A DNA stretch of 64,000 nucleotides from Dasyornis broadbenti (Eukaryota; Chordata; Aves; Passeriformes; Dasyornithidae): contig VZRN01005753.1 of NCBI GenBank assembly GCA_013397935.1, positions 392,823 to 456,822 on the forward strand, given 5' to 3'. The translations under genes and the position numbers were made by a program. Below are positions 46,750 to 59,418 of the stretch, piece after piece. The notes under the pieces are model-generated. The model searched no databases, was not told where the DNA came from, and saw only the letters and a list, made by a program, of their open reading frames with translations. Position 1 is the first letter of the stretch; each line of letters starts with the position of its first letter.

Positions 46750-49258
46750 TCACAAATTACTTAAGTACACAAAACCTTTTCCATATGGTGTAGCTGAAGC
46801 ATGAAATCATGTGCAGTGCTATCACAACTACACATAAGCACCGACGATAGCCATGGGGAGTCATCAATTTTCCTCTCTCTTGATGTGCCTTGGTGACAGT
46901 TTTAGGCTGATAAATATATTTTAGGCAGATAAAACAAGATGGATGACACTCCATGCGACTTCAAAAGGCAGCACGTTGGAAGCAGTGGCAGAGAAAGGCC
47001 TGGTTTCCCCAGCACTTTCCTTCTCCACCTGTCAGCTCACACCCACACCGGTGATATCTCCTGTCTGGTAAACCCTTGCTCTGGAGCTGGATGTTTACTT
47101 GGGTTTCATACAGAGTCATCAAGGGAGAATGCAAATTTTGACAAGACGAAGAAAAAAGACCTGTGGAGAAGTAAATTCAGCTCCAAAGTTTCAGCTACAG
47201 CTGTTCAGTCAATCTCACTTCAGTAGTTTTCTCCCTCAGCTGTGCATCTGGTCTGATGCCTCTAATTCGTGCTCCCCACGCTGCCTCAGTAATTCTTGGT
47301 GTCATGGAGCACATTCCCAGCAGATTTCATCAGTGGGACACTGCTGGTATCCATGGGGCTGTGGCACCCTGCGGCGGAGGGGGGCTTTGTTTAGTTGGCA
47401 GATAAGCAGCACACTGCAAAAGAAAAACTCATCTGTTGTCTTCTTTCTCCTTTTAAATTTATCTGTCATATGTGGTTATTGTACTTGATGATGCACAAGA
47501 TTAGCTGTGTTTTGAAGGCTTCAGCAGTGCACACAGGGAAGGGTGTTTCCACTTTCACTCTGAATTTCTTTGCTGCCTTTGTGTTTCGCCTTTGCAGGAA
47601 TAATATTTAAGACGTATTTCCAAAGAAAGCACAAGAAATGCCAACCCTGAAGCTGATAATACTGTGACAAAGTCCCCAGGAGGTTGGGAAACCGTGGTCA
47701 TTAATGTTTTTCTCATTCATTGAGTTGTTTGAAAATGGAACTGTTTTCTCCTGGTTTTGCTACAGGACTACAGAACATGGTAGTTTAATTCTCTTCAAAG
47801 TAGGAGGACCAAATTCTGGGTGAAGCTCCAGAAACAAAAATCATGGTATATATTCTCAGGAGGATTTTAACCATGCCAGTGTCCTTAGTTTTTTGGGATG
47901 CTTAGGTGATTCAGAAGCACAAGGACTGACTTTTTCACAGTGTCAATTTTATTATTATTCAGAACATGTCAATGTCCAGCATCATTTTCACCAACTCTTT
48001 TCTTATAGATTTTTCGGATATGTCACCAGCATTGTCCACCTTCCTTTATGGAGATAAGCCTTATGACATGTTTAGATTTCTGGTAAATTAACCAGAAGAT
48101 GCTTTATAGCTGCCTAGCTTCCAGCAATCCTTTTGCTTTCTGCTCCAAATTAAAGTGGACTCAAACCATATCTCAGAGTAGGAGAACATATAGCCCCATA
48201 TCCTTCCCAGCCCTGGAATCTAAAATAAAAGAAAGTTTTAAAGAGAAAGCACAGTTTTGTTTCAAGTCTGATAACTTAAAAAAAAAATTCACATAGTTTG
48301 TATTAAATTGCTCAAATCCTGCATCAATAGTAAAAATAATGTAAACTTGTAACTCAGTAAGTTTAATAAAATTAACTGCGGTGGTTATGAGACTGAAGGT
48401 AGAGAAATGGGGGAATTGTTTGTGTTTTTCTTTTACCATCAGTTTTGGTGATGATTGAGAAGCAGACAAGCACTTTGGAGTTGATTGTTCATTGCTGGCA
48501 AAGCTCCCCCGTTCAAACATTGTGAGATCATACACAAGAATGAATTTTAAGCTGCAGAAAAGTGGAGGTGGTGATAAGAAGGTTAATATAGAACGAGGGG
48601 TGAAAACGTAAGCCAAATCGTGGTTGAAACAAGCGGTATTTCACAAGTATTGGAGCATAATTTTATAATAACATAATTAACTTTTGGAACTCCCCACCAA
48701 AGAGGAGAAGTAGGATTAATTACATCCAAACAGTAATAGCTGGCATAATTTCACAGAAGAACAAACACATAGATTAAAATCACAAATAGGCTGAAGCACG
48801 CAGTAGGCACTAGATGGGATAACGAAGGAATTTCTCTATTATTGTAACAGAACAAGATAGATGTTAATAAGAGAAAGGCTGTTGTGAAGAACTTGACAAA
48901 GAAATTAATTTGACCATCCTTACAGAAAGATAAACTCTTGCTAAATAGTTTTGTGGACAACACTGAAATGATTTGACTGCAGAAAAATGAGGGAAAATTG
49001 CAGTTAGAAAATTTCTTTGTTGCAATCAAGCTGTACTGTGGATATGCTAAGAGATAACATTCACTGGAGTGAGAACTGCGCTTGCTGAAGTTGGAAATAA
49101 AAATAAAGACAGGACATTTTTATAAACTTTAACTTTAGACTTTTTGTAAGACCTAATTTTACTCAACGATGCACTATAAAATGAAGTTTCATCAATAATA
49201 TCACTGTTGTTATATAATAATGAGTGCTGAAAGAAGTAGGGAAAATGGTATTTTTATC

Positions 49259-49284
49259 ACTCAGAAGAATTACTCAGAAGAATT
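49259..49284 (+). repeat. 13-bp perfect tandem duplication
   Basis: ACTCAGAAGAATT occurs twice in tandem. Confidence 0.95.
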
Positions 49285-49796
49285 CTAGAACATTGACCAG
49301 AGGTACCTAGAAAATTTTTATGTAAAGTGGATTAAACAAAACATCCATTTTTATGGTAGTTTTCCTCTGTTTGGATAATGAATCATTCTGATCCTACAAA
49401 TCCATGCTAAACTAAACATTTCTATAATCATTGCAGTATAATTTTATCTATTATTTTCCCTTAGTGAAGCCCAGGAATTTATCTCTTCAGTGTGGATGAT
49501 CCTGCCAGGTAAGGTGAGAAGTTAATTGGGCACTATCTAATCTGCTGATCCAGAGCAGGTTGTTTTAGAAAAATACAGGTTACTGTTTAAGTACTCCAAA
49601 GAATTTGCTGAAGTATTTGATGTGGAAAATTAGGTGAGAATCTTTGCAGGAAGACATGTGAAGGGCAGGGAGTCTGTGCTCTGCAACACAGCCTGATGTC
49701 ACATCATAGAAAATGGATGTTTTCATGGCATAAGGGCAGTGCTGTATTTCATGATTTTGAAAACAGCTGTTTCTCATAAAAATAGAGTGGTTTAAA

Positions 49797-49858
49797 AGCA
49801 GAAAATAAAAACAAAATAAATAAAATAATAAAAATTTTAAAAGAAGAAAAAAAAAAAA
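49797..49858 (+). repeat. A-rich low-complexity tract
   Basis: Runs of A are interrupted by single T, C or G (AAATAAAAAC, AAAATAAATAAAAT, AAGAAGAAAAAA). No retroposed body is recognised beside it. Confidence 0.85.
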
Positions 49859-52454
49859 TGGTTCTTATTTTAGAGTCTTGGAAGAAAAAGTGAAACCGGA
49901 GCAATGATGACTTCTTTGCCTCCCTATTTCAACCCATAACTGCTGGCAGCAGATTCCTGTGCACAATAGCAGTACAGCAGTACCAGCTTGTGTCTTTGGA
50001 TGGCAGCAGCATTCTAAGGACATGATTCAACCAGAAATGCCCTGGTTTATACCAATTTCACACTGCCCAGGTGCCTCTGGCCCTGGTGCTGAGCTCGAGG
50101 CTGGTTGAGAACAAATCCTGCTGAAATTAAGGTGATGTTTGGGAGGCCTGGCAGGAACGTGGGGACCCCGAGGACTCAAGAAGACAAGGAACCAAGTCTT
50201 GTCGAGTTATCAGTTCCCAGAGCAAGAAAAGAATCATGCAGTGGTTATCGTCAGCATCAACCTGTCAATTGCACTAGGCCCAAAACAATCAAAATACTCT
50301 TGCCACTTTCTGTTCTGCCTACAGCATGCAATAAACATTAATAGTAAGACATTAAAAGCAAAAGAAAAGTACTTTAAGATATTGTTAAAGAAACAAAAAG
50401 CATTGCTGAAATATTACTAAAAAGATGTTTTCAACAGTGCTTCATTTTTCTTCCCTCACTCAGAGAATTGTTTTTGTAGCTTGTCTCTCTCAGCTCAAAT
50501 TATCATATTTCTTCACTTCCACTTCACTTCTTACCTGCGGTGTTACAGCAGCAGAGGTTTAAAAGGTCTTCACAAAATTAGTTCTGACCTGAGTCTAACA
50601 GGAAAGTAATGGTAAGCTTTTAACAGGCTTTGAGCAAACCTTGAAGAGATTTGTCCCCTTGTATTTGAACCCCTAGGGTTTACAAGCTAGGTACAGATCT
50701 GATAAAAAGCTTATTGTAAAAATCTTAAATAAAACAGGCTTATTCCAGAAACAAGAAAATCTCAAAGTTAAAACAAAGTTTGAAAGGTCTGTTTACTTCA
50801 AATAATAAAAAAAAAAATAGATATATTTGTAATTCAATGTTTAATTGGAACTTTTATGAGCAGTACATGATGGCAATGGTCCTAAAGCCTACATTTTTCA
50901 GGAGCTATTTTCTGAAAAAATCATTTCAATGCATCATTTTTATATAGCCAGAGTGTGCTGTGTCTCATTATGGCAGAATGGAGCTTTGCTTTCATGCATT
51001 TTTAAAAGAGCTTATAGTAAACACAAAAAACTTACAATAATATTTGTATTGGCTCTCTAAATCAAAACCAGGGTCCATAAGACTAACTCAATTCTCTGCA
51101 GACTTTGAAGCTCCTCCAGTCTCCGAGCTAAAGCATCATGGCAAATACTTACTTGTCCCACCATGGGTTGGCTCAGTCCAGCAAACACAGATGCTGTAAT
51201 CTCTTGTCAGAACAGAATCTCAGACCTTTGCACCAAAATTCCATCCACTGTGTTAACACAGATCAAAAACAAGAAGGTCATGGTCTGGGGCTTTACATCT
51301 CCCAGCAAAATGGGCTAACAGTTCAAGGAAAAGTTTTCCCCCTGGCTCAGCTTTTTGAAAACACGAAACTAGCAGCCAGAGGGAGACTGTGAGGAAACAG
51401 GCACAAATTCCACTTTGAATGATGGTGAGCTGTGATTGGGTCTCTTCTACTCACACAGAAGCAAGGTTGGCTACACACCTTACCATGTTCCTATTGTAAG
51501 GCAACCCTCATTTCCTCACCTTAGAGACGGCAACAAGGACAATAAATGCATTTAAACTTCAGATCACATGTACAGTAATTTCCCAGTTGCCATAGTGAGG
51601 AACAGATGACCTAAACAGATGAACAAGCAATGTCAGGCAACAACTCTCAAGTGAAAAAGTTGAAAATTGCTAAAAAGATCTTAAAGGCGTTATCAGGAAT
51701 GTTTGTGTTCCAGTGTTAATCACTGAATCTTGAATGACTTAATAGGAAGTAATGATTCCTTTAAAGACTTTTTTAAACTAGATTTTTCAGAAGACACTTG
51801 TTTGCTTTTTTAAGCTTTCTTTTCAAGAAAACTGTGAGCCTACCATTTTTAAAGCTGTTTGAATGCAATGCATGTCCATAGCTTTTACATATTTAAGCTG
51901 ATCATTAAGCTGACATGTTTAAGGTATATTAGGGTAGGATCCAGAGCTAGATTAGGAGGTAAAAGACAGTCACCTTCTTGAGAGACAGTCTTAGCTCCCA
52001 GTGATTTAGTGGAGAGCCTGTTAATGCACACATAAATGTGTTGTAATTCCAAGGTTAATCTCATCCACCAGAGCTTGATTGAGCACCTCCTGTGGAGAAT
52101 TGCAGCATGCTTTGAGGATAAAGTGACCCAGCAAATATCTGTGATTCCTCCAGAAGCAGGCAAGCAGGTTATCTGTTACACATCTCACTTCTGATAGATA
52201 CACTAGACAATTCAAAACACTCTTAGAAATCTCTTCACAGACTGGTAGGCAGACGCTCCACTGCCTGCAGGGTGCAGTCTGTGAAGAAGGGATGCAGATT
52301 TCACTGGTACTGGCCTTGTTTGGTTCTCCATGTGCTTGCCAGTGACCACTCCCACTGGGACAACAAGAACCCACCATCAGCCTCAGCCCAGAAAGATGAC
52401 CCAGTCCAAGGCATCAGAACCCTCACTGCTTTGCCACCACCTCTCCGTAAATCA

Positions 52455-52740
52455 GAGATTTTTCCAGTTGTTTAGGTTGGAAAAGACCTCTATGATTGAG
52501 TCTGACCATTAGCCCCGCAGCGCCAAGACCACCATCAAATCATGTCCCCAAGTGCCACATCCGCACGTCTTTTAAATCCCTGCAGGGATGGGGACTCCAC
52601 CACTGCCCTGGACCGCTGTGCCAGGGCTTAACAACACTTTGGGTGAAGAAATTTTCCTTAATATCTAATATAAAGCTCCCTAGCACAACTTGAGGATATT
52701 TCCTCCTGTCCTATCTTTCTAAACAAGTGGTTTCCAGTCT
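52455..52740 (-). mobile_element. CR1 LINE 3' region, antisense
   Basis: GTTTAGGTTGGAAAAGACCT is followed by CAAATCATGTCCCCAAGTGC, CACATCCGCACGTCTTTTAA, ATGGGGACTCCACCACTGCC, GAAATTTTCCTTAATATCTA and TCCTCCTGTCCTATC. These blocks follow the antisense CR1 3' untranslated region in order. No octamer tail is visible at the left end. Confidence 0.88.
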
Positions 52741-53611
52741 GCACGCAGAAGAAAGGAAAATTATTGATGCACACTTCTCTCCCTCCACACATGGATGGGT
52801 ACCCCTCAAAAAAAATTCCACCCCATCTTATAAGTAATTTTAGTCAGAGACACCTTTTGACTCACTTTTATAGTCATACTTAATATTAAATACTTAAATT
52901 TTGGGGTTGATGGCCTTCTTTGGTTGTTTGTGGTTTTTTTAGAGTAAATTTTTTGTTTCCCTTAATCTTTTATTTGTCAGAATGTCATCTGAAAAGTCCA
53001 ACAGCAAATTAGACTGACAGCGAAACAATATAACTCGATCTGTATAAAAGGATGTCAAATTTGTGGGGGGAACACACAGAAGAAATAACTTTTTGAAAAT
53101 ATATTTTGCCCCTTGGGAGAAATCCATAACCTTTGTAGGTCCTTTAAGCAGTGAGGTAGTGTGTGGTTCAATAAAACTTTCTGTTATAGTAACATTTACC
53201 ATGCACTGATATTTAGTATCTTTTTCTTCCCCTGCAGACAAACTGCTATGAATATGACAATGTTCAAATGCAATTAAACATCAAATGTGCAAATAGGAAA
53301 ATATAAAAAATATTCCACTTTCAAAAGGCTTCTTAAAAAAGGTATTTAATTTGCACACTTCCTTTGAATAGCATAACCTACACAATTATTTAACAGGTGA
53401 GAGTTATGATGGGTAAGATCTACTGATAATAATAGTATTTGTATGCTACTATAAAGGCATGCTGTTGAGTTGGGGACATCAAATTATAGCCTTCATAACA
53501 CTCTGTAACTTAAATATATGCCAAAACATCCTGATGTTACAGATAAATAATGTTCAGGGTTAGCTCATTTCAATTTATTTGTAAATAGCAATCTTTTTCC
53601 TTGCTGACATC

Positions 53612-53628
53612 TGCCACAAGAGGGAGAG
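53612..53628 (+). promoter_or_regulatory. Possible CTCF-type site
   Basis: TGCCACAAGAGGGAGAG agrees with the CTCF core (CCASYAGRKGGCR) at most positions. It has A in place of C after the GGG run. This is a one-motif match in non-repetitive sequence. Confidence 0.3.
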
Positions 53629-55965
53629 AGGAACTCAAAATATGCCGTTAAATCAATTCTACAAATTTGGGGTCTGAAAAATAAATGTTATGATGGATTT
53701 AATTATAGGACATGATGCTCTCTTGAAAGACTGACATTAGAAAAAAGAAAAGAAATAACAGCATTTTGGCTCTGTAATGTAGTGTTTTGAACCAGCCCAT
53801 GATGAGGACGTCAAACGTTATCTGAACTTGCAATGTCCCTCTAGAAAATGAAGTGCTCTTTCTGATGGCATGATAATTGCATTCTCACAGGGTGTGCAGG
53901 ATTTAACTCAACGTCCTACCGGCACTGTCGTGGATTATGCTGCAGGAAACACAGAGGCAAATAAATTTCTCCTCTCTCTTCCTCTGGAAAATAAAGAAAG
54001 GGCAGCATAACATTTAAAGTGCTGAAGCATGAGCTTAATTGACTGTATCTTGGAAAACAGAAGGGGTTTGCTTTTGCTTAAATATGTGTATGCTTGGGAC
54101 ACCAGGCTCTGCCAGTGGACAGAATTTGAAATTAAATACTCTGAACTATTGGGTTTCAGACTTTTTTGGTTAAAGGTCTAGATAATGTGAAAAAAAAAAA
54201 AAAAAATTGCTCTTGCCCAAGAAGAATGAAAGAATAAACATAATTTGTGAGGGGGTGCTGTTCTGTACTCTGTCCTCACCCTCACAGACTCATTCCATAT
54301 CCTGTTTCCTGCTGAGTAAGACCTTCACTGGAGCTCCGTGACTGAAAGTGAATGAAGTAGACTACTCCAGAGGAGAGGAGTAGTCTTTTAGAAAGATTGA
54401 AAATAATTCAGAACTGAGAGAAGTTATCTGACAGAGATAACAGAAGAATATGACAGAGAGGTTTACCTGGTAGGGCCATAGTTTATGACCAGGCTCATGA
54501 TATCTGGCCATTGTAAAGCAATTTTATTCACATTTACTCAGCTTTCTCCTGGCATCATGGTTCCCACTCTACCTGTCTAAACCATAGTTAATCTTCAGCT
54601 TTAGAGGACACTGGATTCAGGACTGAAGATGGATGTTGTTACTCTTTGTTATTAATTCCTCATGGTAACAGAACTCAGAAGAAATTCCATTTCAGGCTAA
54701 GAACACTGGAAATAGAAGGCAATACCTTCCAGGTTGTTTTTTTGTTTTTTTTGTTTTTTTTTTTTCCCCTGAGGACCGTCATCATTCATATAATTTGAAC
54801 AGAAATAATTCTATGCCCTCCAGCACTCACTTTTTGATTGCAGCTATTGATAGGCATTTTCTTAATGTGGTAAACACTGTATTTGAGAACAAAACCAGCT
54901 CCAAGTCCTCTCTTTCTGCAAATTATGTAATCCTGCTTTTCAGGTATGAGGAAAGACGTCTGGACTTATTTCTGTTGTCACCTCCAAACCCAGAGTTGGT
55001 GAAGTAAAATGTGGAAACATCAAAGATGCTACCCTGATGTATTTGTTCGCCTGCGATAAACTGGAGGATGGACGCAGAAATGTTGTGATTTAGCCTCTCC
55101 TTTATCAACTACCATCAAAATTCCATTTTATGGAAGAAAAGTTTTTTTTCTAAATTTCTAATATTCTAGTACAGTGATGAACACTTGACCTACCATAGGT
55201 TCTCCCTTCATATTTTCCAGTCACAGCAGCTCTACTTCCCATGGACACTGATACCTCTTTAAAGGAACAATTTTCCCTATTTTTGTAACTTTAAAAAGCG
55301 TTTTTTCCTACTGGGGCTACTTTTAACTGGTGCGCTGCTAAATAGTTTTGTTATTTTGAAATCAAACCCTTAAATAACTCACACATATATGGTCAAATTC
55401 TTGACTATTGCTCTCTGGTTCCCTTTTTTTCATCATCTTAAAATACTTATTCTGCCATTTGCAGATTTCCTCACAACCTTTCATACTGCCATCAGACTGA
55501 GACTTTGTTTCCCGTGCTCTAATGTTTGTTTGTCTAGTGAGAATTTTTCATAACTAGCAGAAGTAGTTCAATAATCTTCAACTAGGCGGCTTTTTCACCA
55601 TTTTAAATAATCTTCAGTTTGCTGCTGCAATACTCTTTTGTTTAAATTGGCTCAGCAAAAAATACATAATGGGAATTGGTATTCTTGTTAAAATCAGAAT
55701 CACTTGGAACACCATATGTTTTTATGTCTATTCACAGTGGTTTCAAAGTCAGTCTAAGACCTTCAGTCTCTTGATATTTTTCATTCAGTACCTCTCTTTA
55801 GATGACTATTTGTTGTCCGTATAAATATGGAAGAGTTTAGGTGAAGTCTTGAGAAAAAGGATTCAAAAATTGATTAAAGGCAGTGAATTATTTCATTCCA
55901 AAGCCCTATTGAGTTAATCAAATGTATTACCTACTAGGAAAGTATATAGGTTTTATCATAATCCA

Positions 55966-56017
55966 GGATCATAGAGTCACAGAATACCCCGAGTTAGAAG
56001 AGATCCCCAAGGATTCT
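55966..56017 (-). mobile_element. CR1 LINE 3'-terminal relic, antisense
   Basis: GGATCATAGAGTCACAGAAT followed by ACCCCGAGTTAGAAGAGATC and CCCAAGGATTC matches the antisense CR1 terminus (AATCATAGAATCACAGAATACCCCGAGTTGGAAGGGACCC) closely. It is cut after about 50 bp. Confidence 0.75.
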
Positions 56018-57177
56018 TTTTCTTTTTGCTTGTTTCACTGCAGCTTACTTCTTGCATTGAGTTTAAACCCCTCATTTTACAAAATGCAGTTTGGGATATC
56101 TCTCTGTTCTGCTTTATTTCAAATCAATATTTATTAGCCATATTTTTCCTCTGATGCAGACAATAAAAAAGATATACATGAAACAAGTGAAAAATTACCT
56201 AATACAGCTGTTGGGATTAGAAGATCATATAAAGCTAAATACATTTTGTGTTACTGTTTACCCATGGGATTCATCTAAGCAGATGAGAAATAAAGTAGAT
56301 TTTTTTTTTTTTTTTCCAAATGAAAAAAAGAATCTGTATTCTATCTGTATCTTTATGGTTACTTCAAGTTACATTGAGGGATTTAATAGATATAGAAATA
56401 TTTTTAATAAATAGTTAACACAAAAATTTTATATTATGAAAAAGAAAAAATAAATATGAATATAACTTCTCCTTGCTAAAAGTAAAGACAAGAAGAGAAA
56501 ACCCAAGACTGTTTTTCTGTTGTTGGATTTTTTGTGAAGCAAATATAAGTTTAGGAAATTTATAATTTAAATTCATTGCATCAAATTCAGCAGAAATTTG
56601 TCCCACAGTGAGGTAAAGACATAGAAATGAATAAAGTAGGGTAGATTATATCACCTGGACTTAATGTCCTGCAAAATTTCCCATAATACGATCATTTGTT
56701 TTATTTTTCATTGATGGTACTAGAGGAACTTAGAAGTTGGCCCATGGCTGTGGCCAAGCAGATTCTGCTTTCCTTGAAAGGCAGAAGCTGAAGGGCTGTG
56801 ACGTATATGAACTCACCACAAAGTTTACTTTTTGGTCCAATAGCTCACCAAAAAACTCTATTAATTCAGACGCCCTGTCTTAAACTCCATAGAGCTCCCT
56901 TGAGCTGCAGAAATAATATTAAAAATACACAAAACCAGCATCAAACTGTAAAACATTCACTTTGAAGCAATGTATCTTATCTCTGCCAAATCTAAAGGTC
57001 TCTCTTCAAAAAGGCAAAGCAGAGGTAAAGGGCAGCAGGGAGGGAGAAAATGTTTCTGTGGAAGGATAACACTGCACTTCAGGAAATTAAATGGATGGCG
57101 GAATGTCATGAGGCAGTGCGGCCCTGGAGGAGAATGTAGATCGATGTTCCCAGATGTAAACCAGAAAGTTAGTTCCT

Positions 57178-57193
57178 CATATGCATGCATATG
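57178..57193. repeat. 16-bp perfect palindrome with POU-like words
   Basis: CATATGCATGCATATG is its own reverse complement and is followed by CAA, giving the POU/octamer-like ATATGCAA. A related word, GCATGCATATGCAA, also occurs near 42005. Confidence 0.8.
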
Positions 57194-57844
57194 CAACCAC
57201 GATTCTGAGAATTGTTCTTTATTCGTTTCTTTTTTTTTAAGTATTTGAGCAACGGTGTGAGAAGTGTGCAGTACTTTGAAATAACATCCTTCTAGGAAGT
57301 AAATTTCAGCTTTGCTATTTGCATAATGGCTACTTTAAACATATTAATATGCCGTAGAAATCAAACTGTCAAGTGAGAGAAAAAGTAGCATACAGGTGAC
57401 ATAAAACAGTGAACAGACTGAAAAGGAAGTATACCGAGATTTTCCCAACAAATTAATATTTAATAAGCTACTTACATTGGTTATGAATGAGCTGCAAAGT
57501 TTGCAATTTGCAAACTTACTTTTGTTTGGCAAATTAGGCAAGAAAAATTAAAGTTTTCATTGCGTGGTGACACAATGACATGGAAGAAAAAGAAGTAGCT
57601 TAATAAGTATAAAAATAATATCAATATCTTCCGCACACTAATTTTTGACAAAATACTCATATTCCTGTATTTTCTTTGTTATAGATTATGTGGAAGTCTG
57701 CAGGAAATTCTGAAAGAGAAGTATGATTGTAATTGCTGTATATGGGTCTACCACATTTTTTACAAGAGCTTTGAAAGGCTCACATAATTAGTGTTTGTAA
57801 ATCATGTTAGTATAATCAGAATGCAATTACAGAATCGCAAAGTG

Positions 57845-57870
57845 TTATTATTTCTATTATTATTATTACT
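57845..57870 (+). repeat. (ATT)n microsatellite
   Basis: TTATTATTTCTATTATTATTATT, slightly interrupted. Confidence 0.85.
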
Positions 57871-58554
57871 ATCACATCAACACATCCATTAAACACAAGA
57901 TACAAGATCACATTGTAATTCAATACGAAATCTTTCTGACATAAGGAAATCAATTCAGCTTTTGCTCTTGCAGTTGAGAGCAGGAATGGACAATGAAAGG
58001 CTTGGTGGAATATTACTGTATATTTTTAAGAAAACTTCTTCCATAGTGAGTGGAATACTTGTTACAGATCGTTCATGTACTCTACTGATAGAAAAAATTG
58101 GCTTGTCATCGCAGTTTATGAAATAGAACTCTTATCCATACCTACTTTACAACTACGAAAGCACAAGTACAGTCTTATCATTCTCATATTATTTGTCTAT
58201 GTGCAATTATGTCAGTTTGTGGTAGACTATTTAATTTTGACATTCTTAAGAATGTAGAGGTTTGATGTGAGTGCCATATGACAAGACAGAGGAAAACCAG
58301 CTTTCTTTACATCCTGAATCTGCATGTTTCAGTCCTTGATCTTGAAAGAATGAGCTCTTTTTAAGAGATTATGTCCTTAGCCAGTTCAGACTAACGGCAA
58401 CAGTAATATTCCAGCACATCTCTGTTTATGGTCACCAGCAGTAAAAGTCAACACAATGGGATACACACGCATCAATGCTTGAGGCACCGAATTGATTGAT
58501 ATGATAGCTGTCCCCAGTGTATTCCCCTTCCCTAAGGTAAGATCAGCTATTTCT

Positions 58555-58770
58555 AGGTCATTTCTGACGGACGTCTGTCTAATTTGTTCTTAAAGGCCCT
58601 TGATGTTGCAAAAACTATATCTACTTCATGCAATCTATTCAGGATTCACGATCTACTTAGGACGATCTCTCTAATTCAAAATAAAATTGTGCTTAATATT
58701 GAGGTGGAGTTATCTTTGCTGTAATTTAAGGCTGCCACTACTTCTCTCCACTGAAGCTATTCTAAAATCT
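58555..58770 (-). mobile_element. Probable ancient CR1-like LINE relic
   Basis: TCATTTCTGACGGACGTCTG and TCTAATTTGTTCTTAAAGGC, then CTTCATGCAATCTATTCAGG and GCTGTAATTTAAGGCTGCC, align in order with the antisense 3' region of old amniote CR1 subfamilies (TTCTGACAGACATTTGTCTAACCTGTTCTTAAAAACC...CAATTTATTCCAG...TGCAATTTAAGCCCATT). Divergence is high, and the right boundary may extend toward 59.0 kb. Confidence 0.5.
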
Positions 58771-59418
58771 AGAGTATTATCAGAGCTGCTGTTTTAGTCA
58801 ATCATGATCCATCTGGTGCATATGGTGTCTTCTTCCCACCAGTCTTTATTGAACAGCATGCTGGGGTTTTGCATCAGTTTGATATCTGAACTCCATTATT
58901 CTCTTCTGACACACTAACATTTTCACTCAGTGTGATCATAACTTTTATTATGCAAACTTTGCCAGATGCATCAAACATTTAGGCTTTCTGCACCCAAGAG
59001 AACCTTGAAGAATTTCTCAGAAGTAACATACATTGCTTTGACTTGCTTGTTTTCAACAAATTCTTGATGGATGCTGATCATCTCCTTATTCCTTTATGGT
59101 TTTTATATGTCACTGCTTATGTGCTCCATCATTTTTCTTAGAACTTAAATTACAGTGAGTGATGATGCCCAGTTTACCCTTTTCTTTTTTTTTTTTTTTT
59201 TCTTGCATGTGTAGGAAAAAATACATTCTTGAATAAATAGATATTTGTATTTATATTTCCAGGCATTCTCAAACCTAATGACAGAAAGATTTTTTACATA
59301 CTGCCTTAAATATATTTTGCTTGATTGAGCAGTTTAACTTTTTCTGTCCCTTGGATATTATTCCACAGATGAAATATTAGGGTTTCCTATCTTTTAATCA
59401 AATAACTGAAAGACTTTT

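Larger units (their letters stand above)
39281..59418. other. Long non-coding interval upstream of the C2CD4-like gene
   Basis: No exon or RNA gene is supported. Contents are CR1 relics near 40.4, 43.6, 52.5 and 56.0 kb, an old CR1-like stretch near 58.6 kb, a MIR relic near 42.8 kb, TA, CA/TA and ATT microsatellites, small tandem repeats, and a possible CTCF-type site near 53.6 kb. Open frames such as 48173-48616 minus and 52021-52377 minus have no recognisable domains. The block at about 51900-52380 has more balanced composition and fits no repeat I can name. Confidence 0.55.

Noticed and set aside
48173..48616. 147-codon minus-strand open frame
   Set aside because: Phe/Leu/Ser-rich translation typical of AT-rich non-coding DNA, with no domain.
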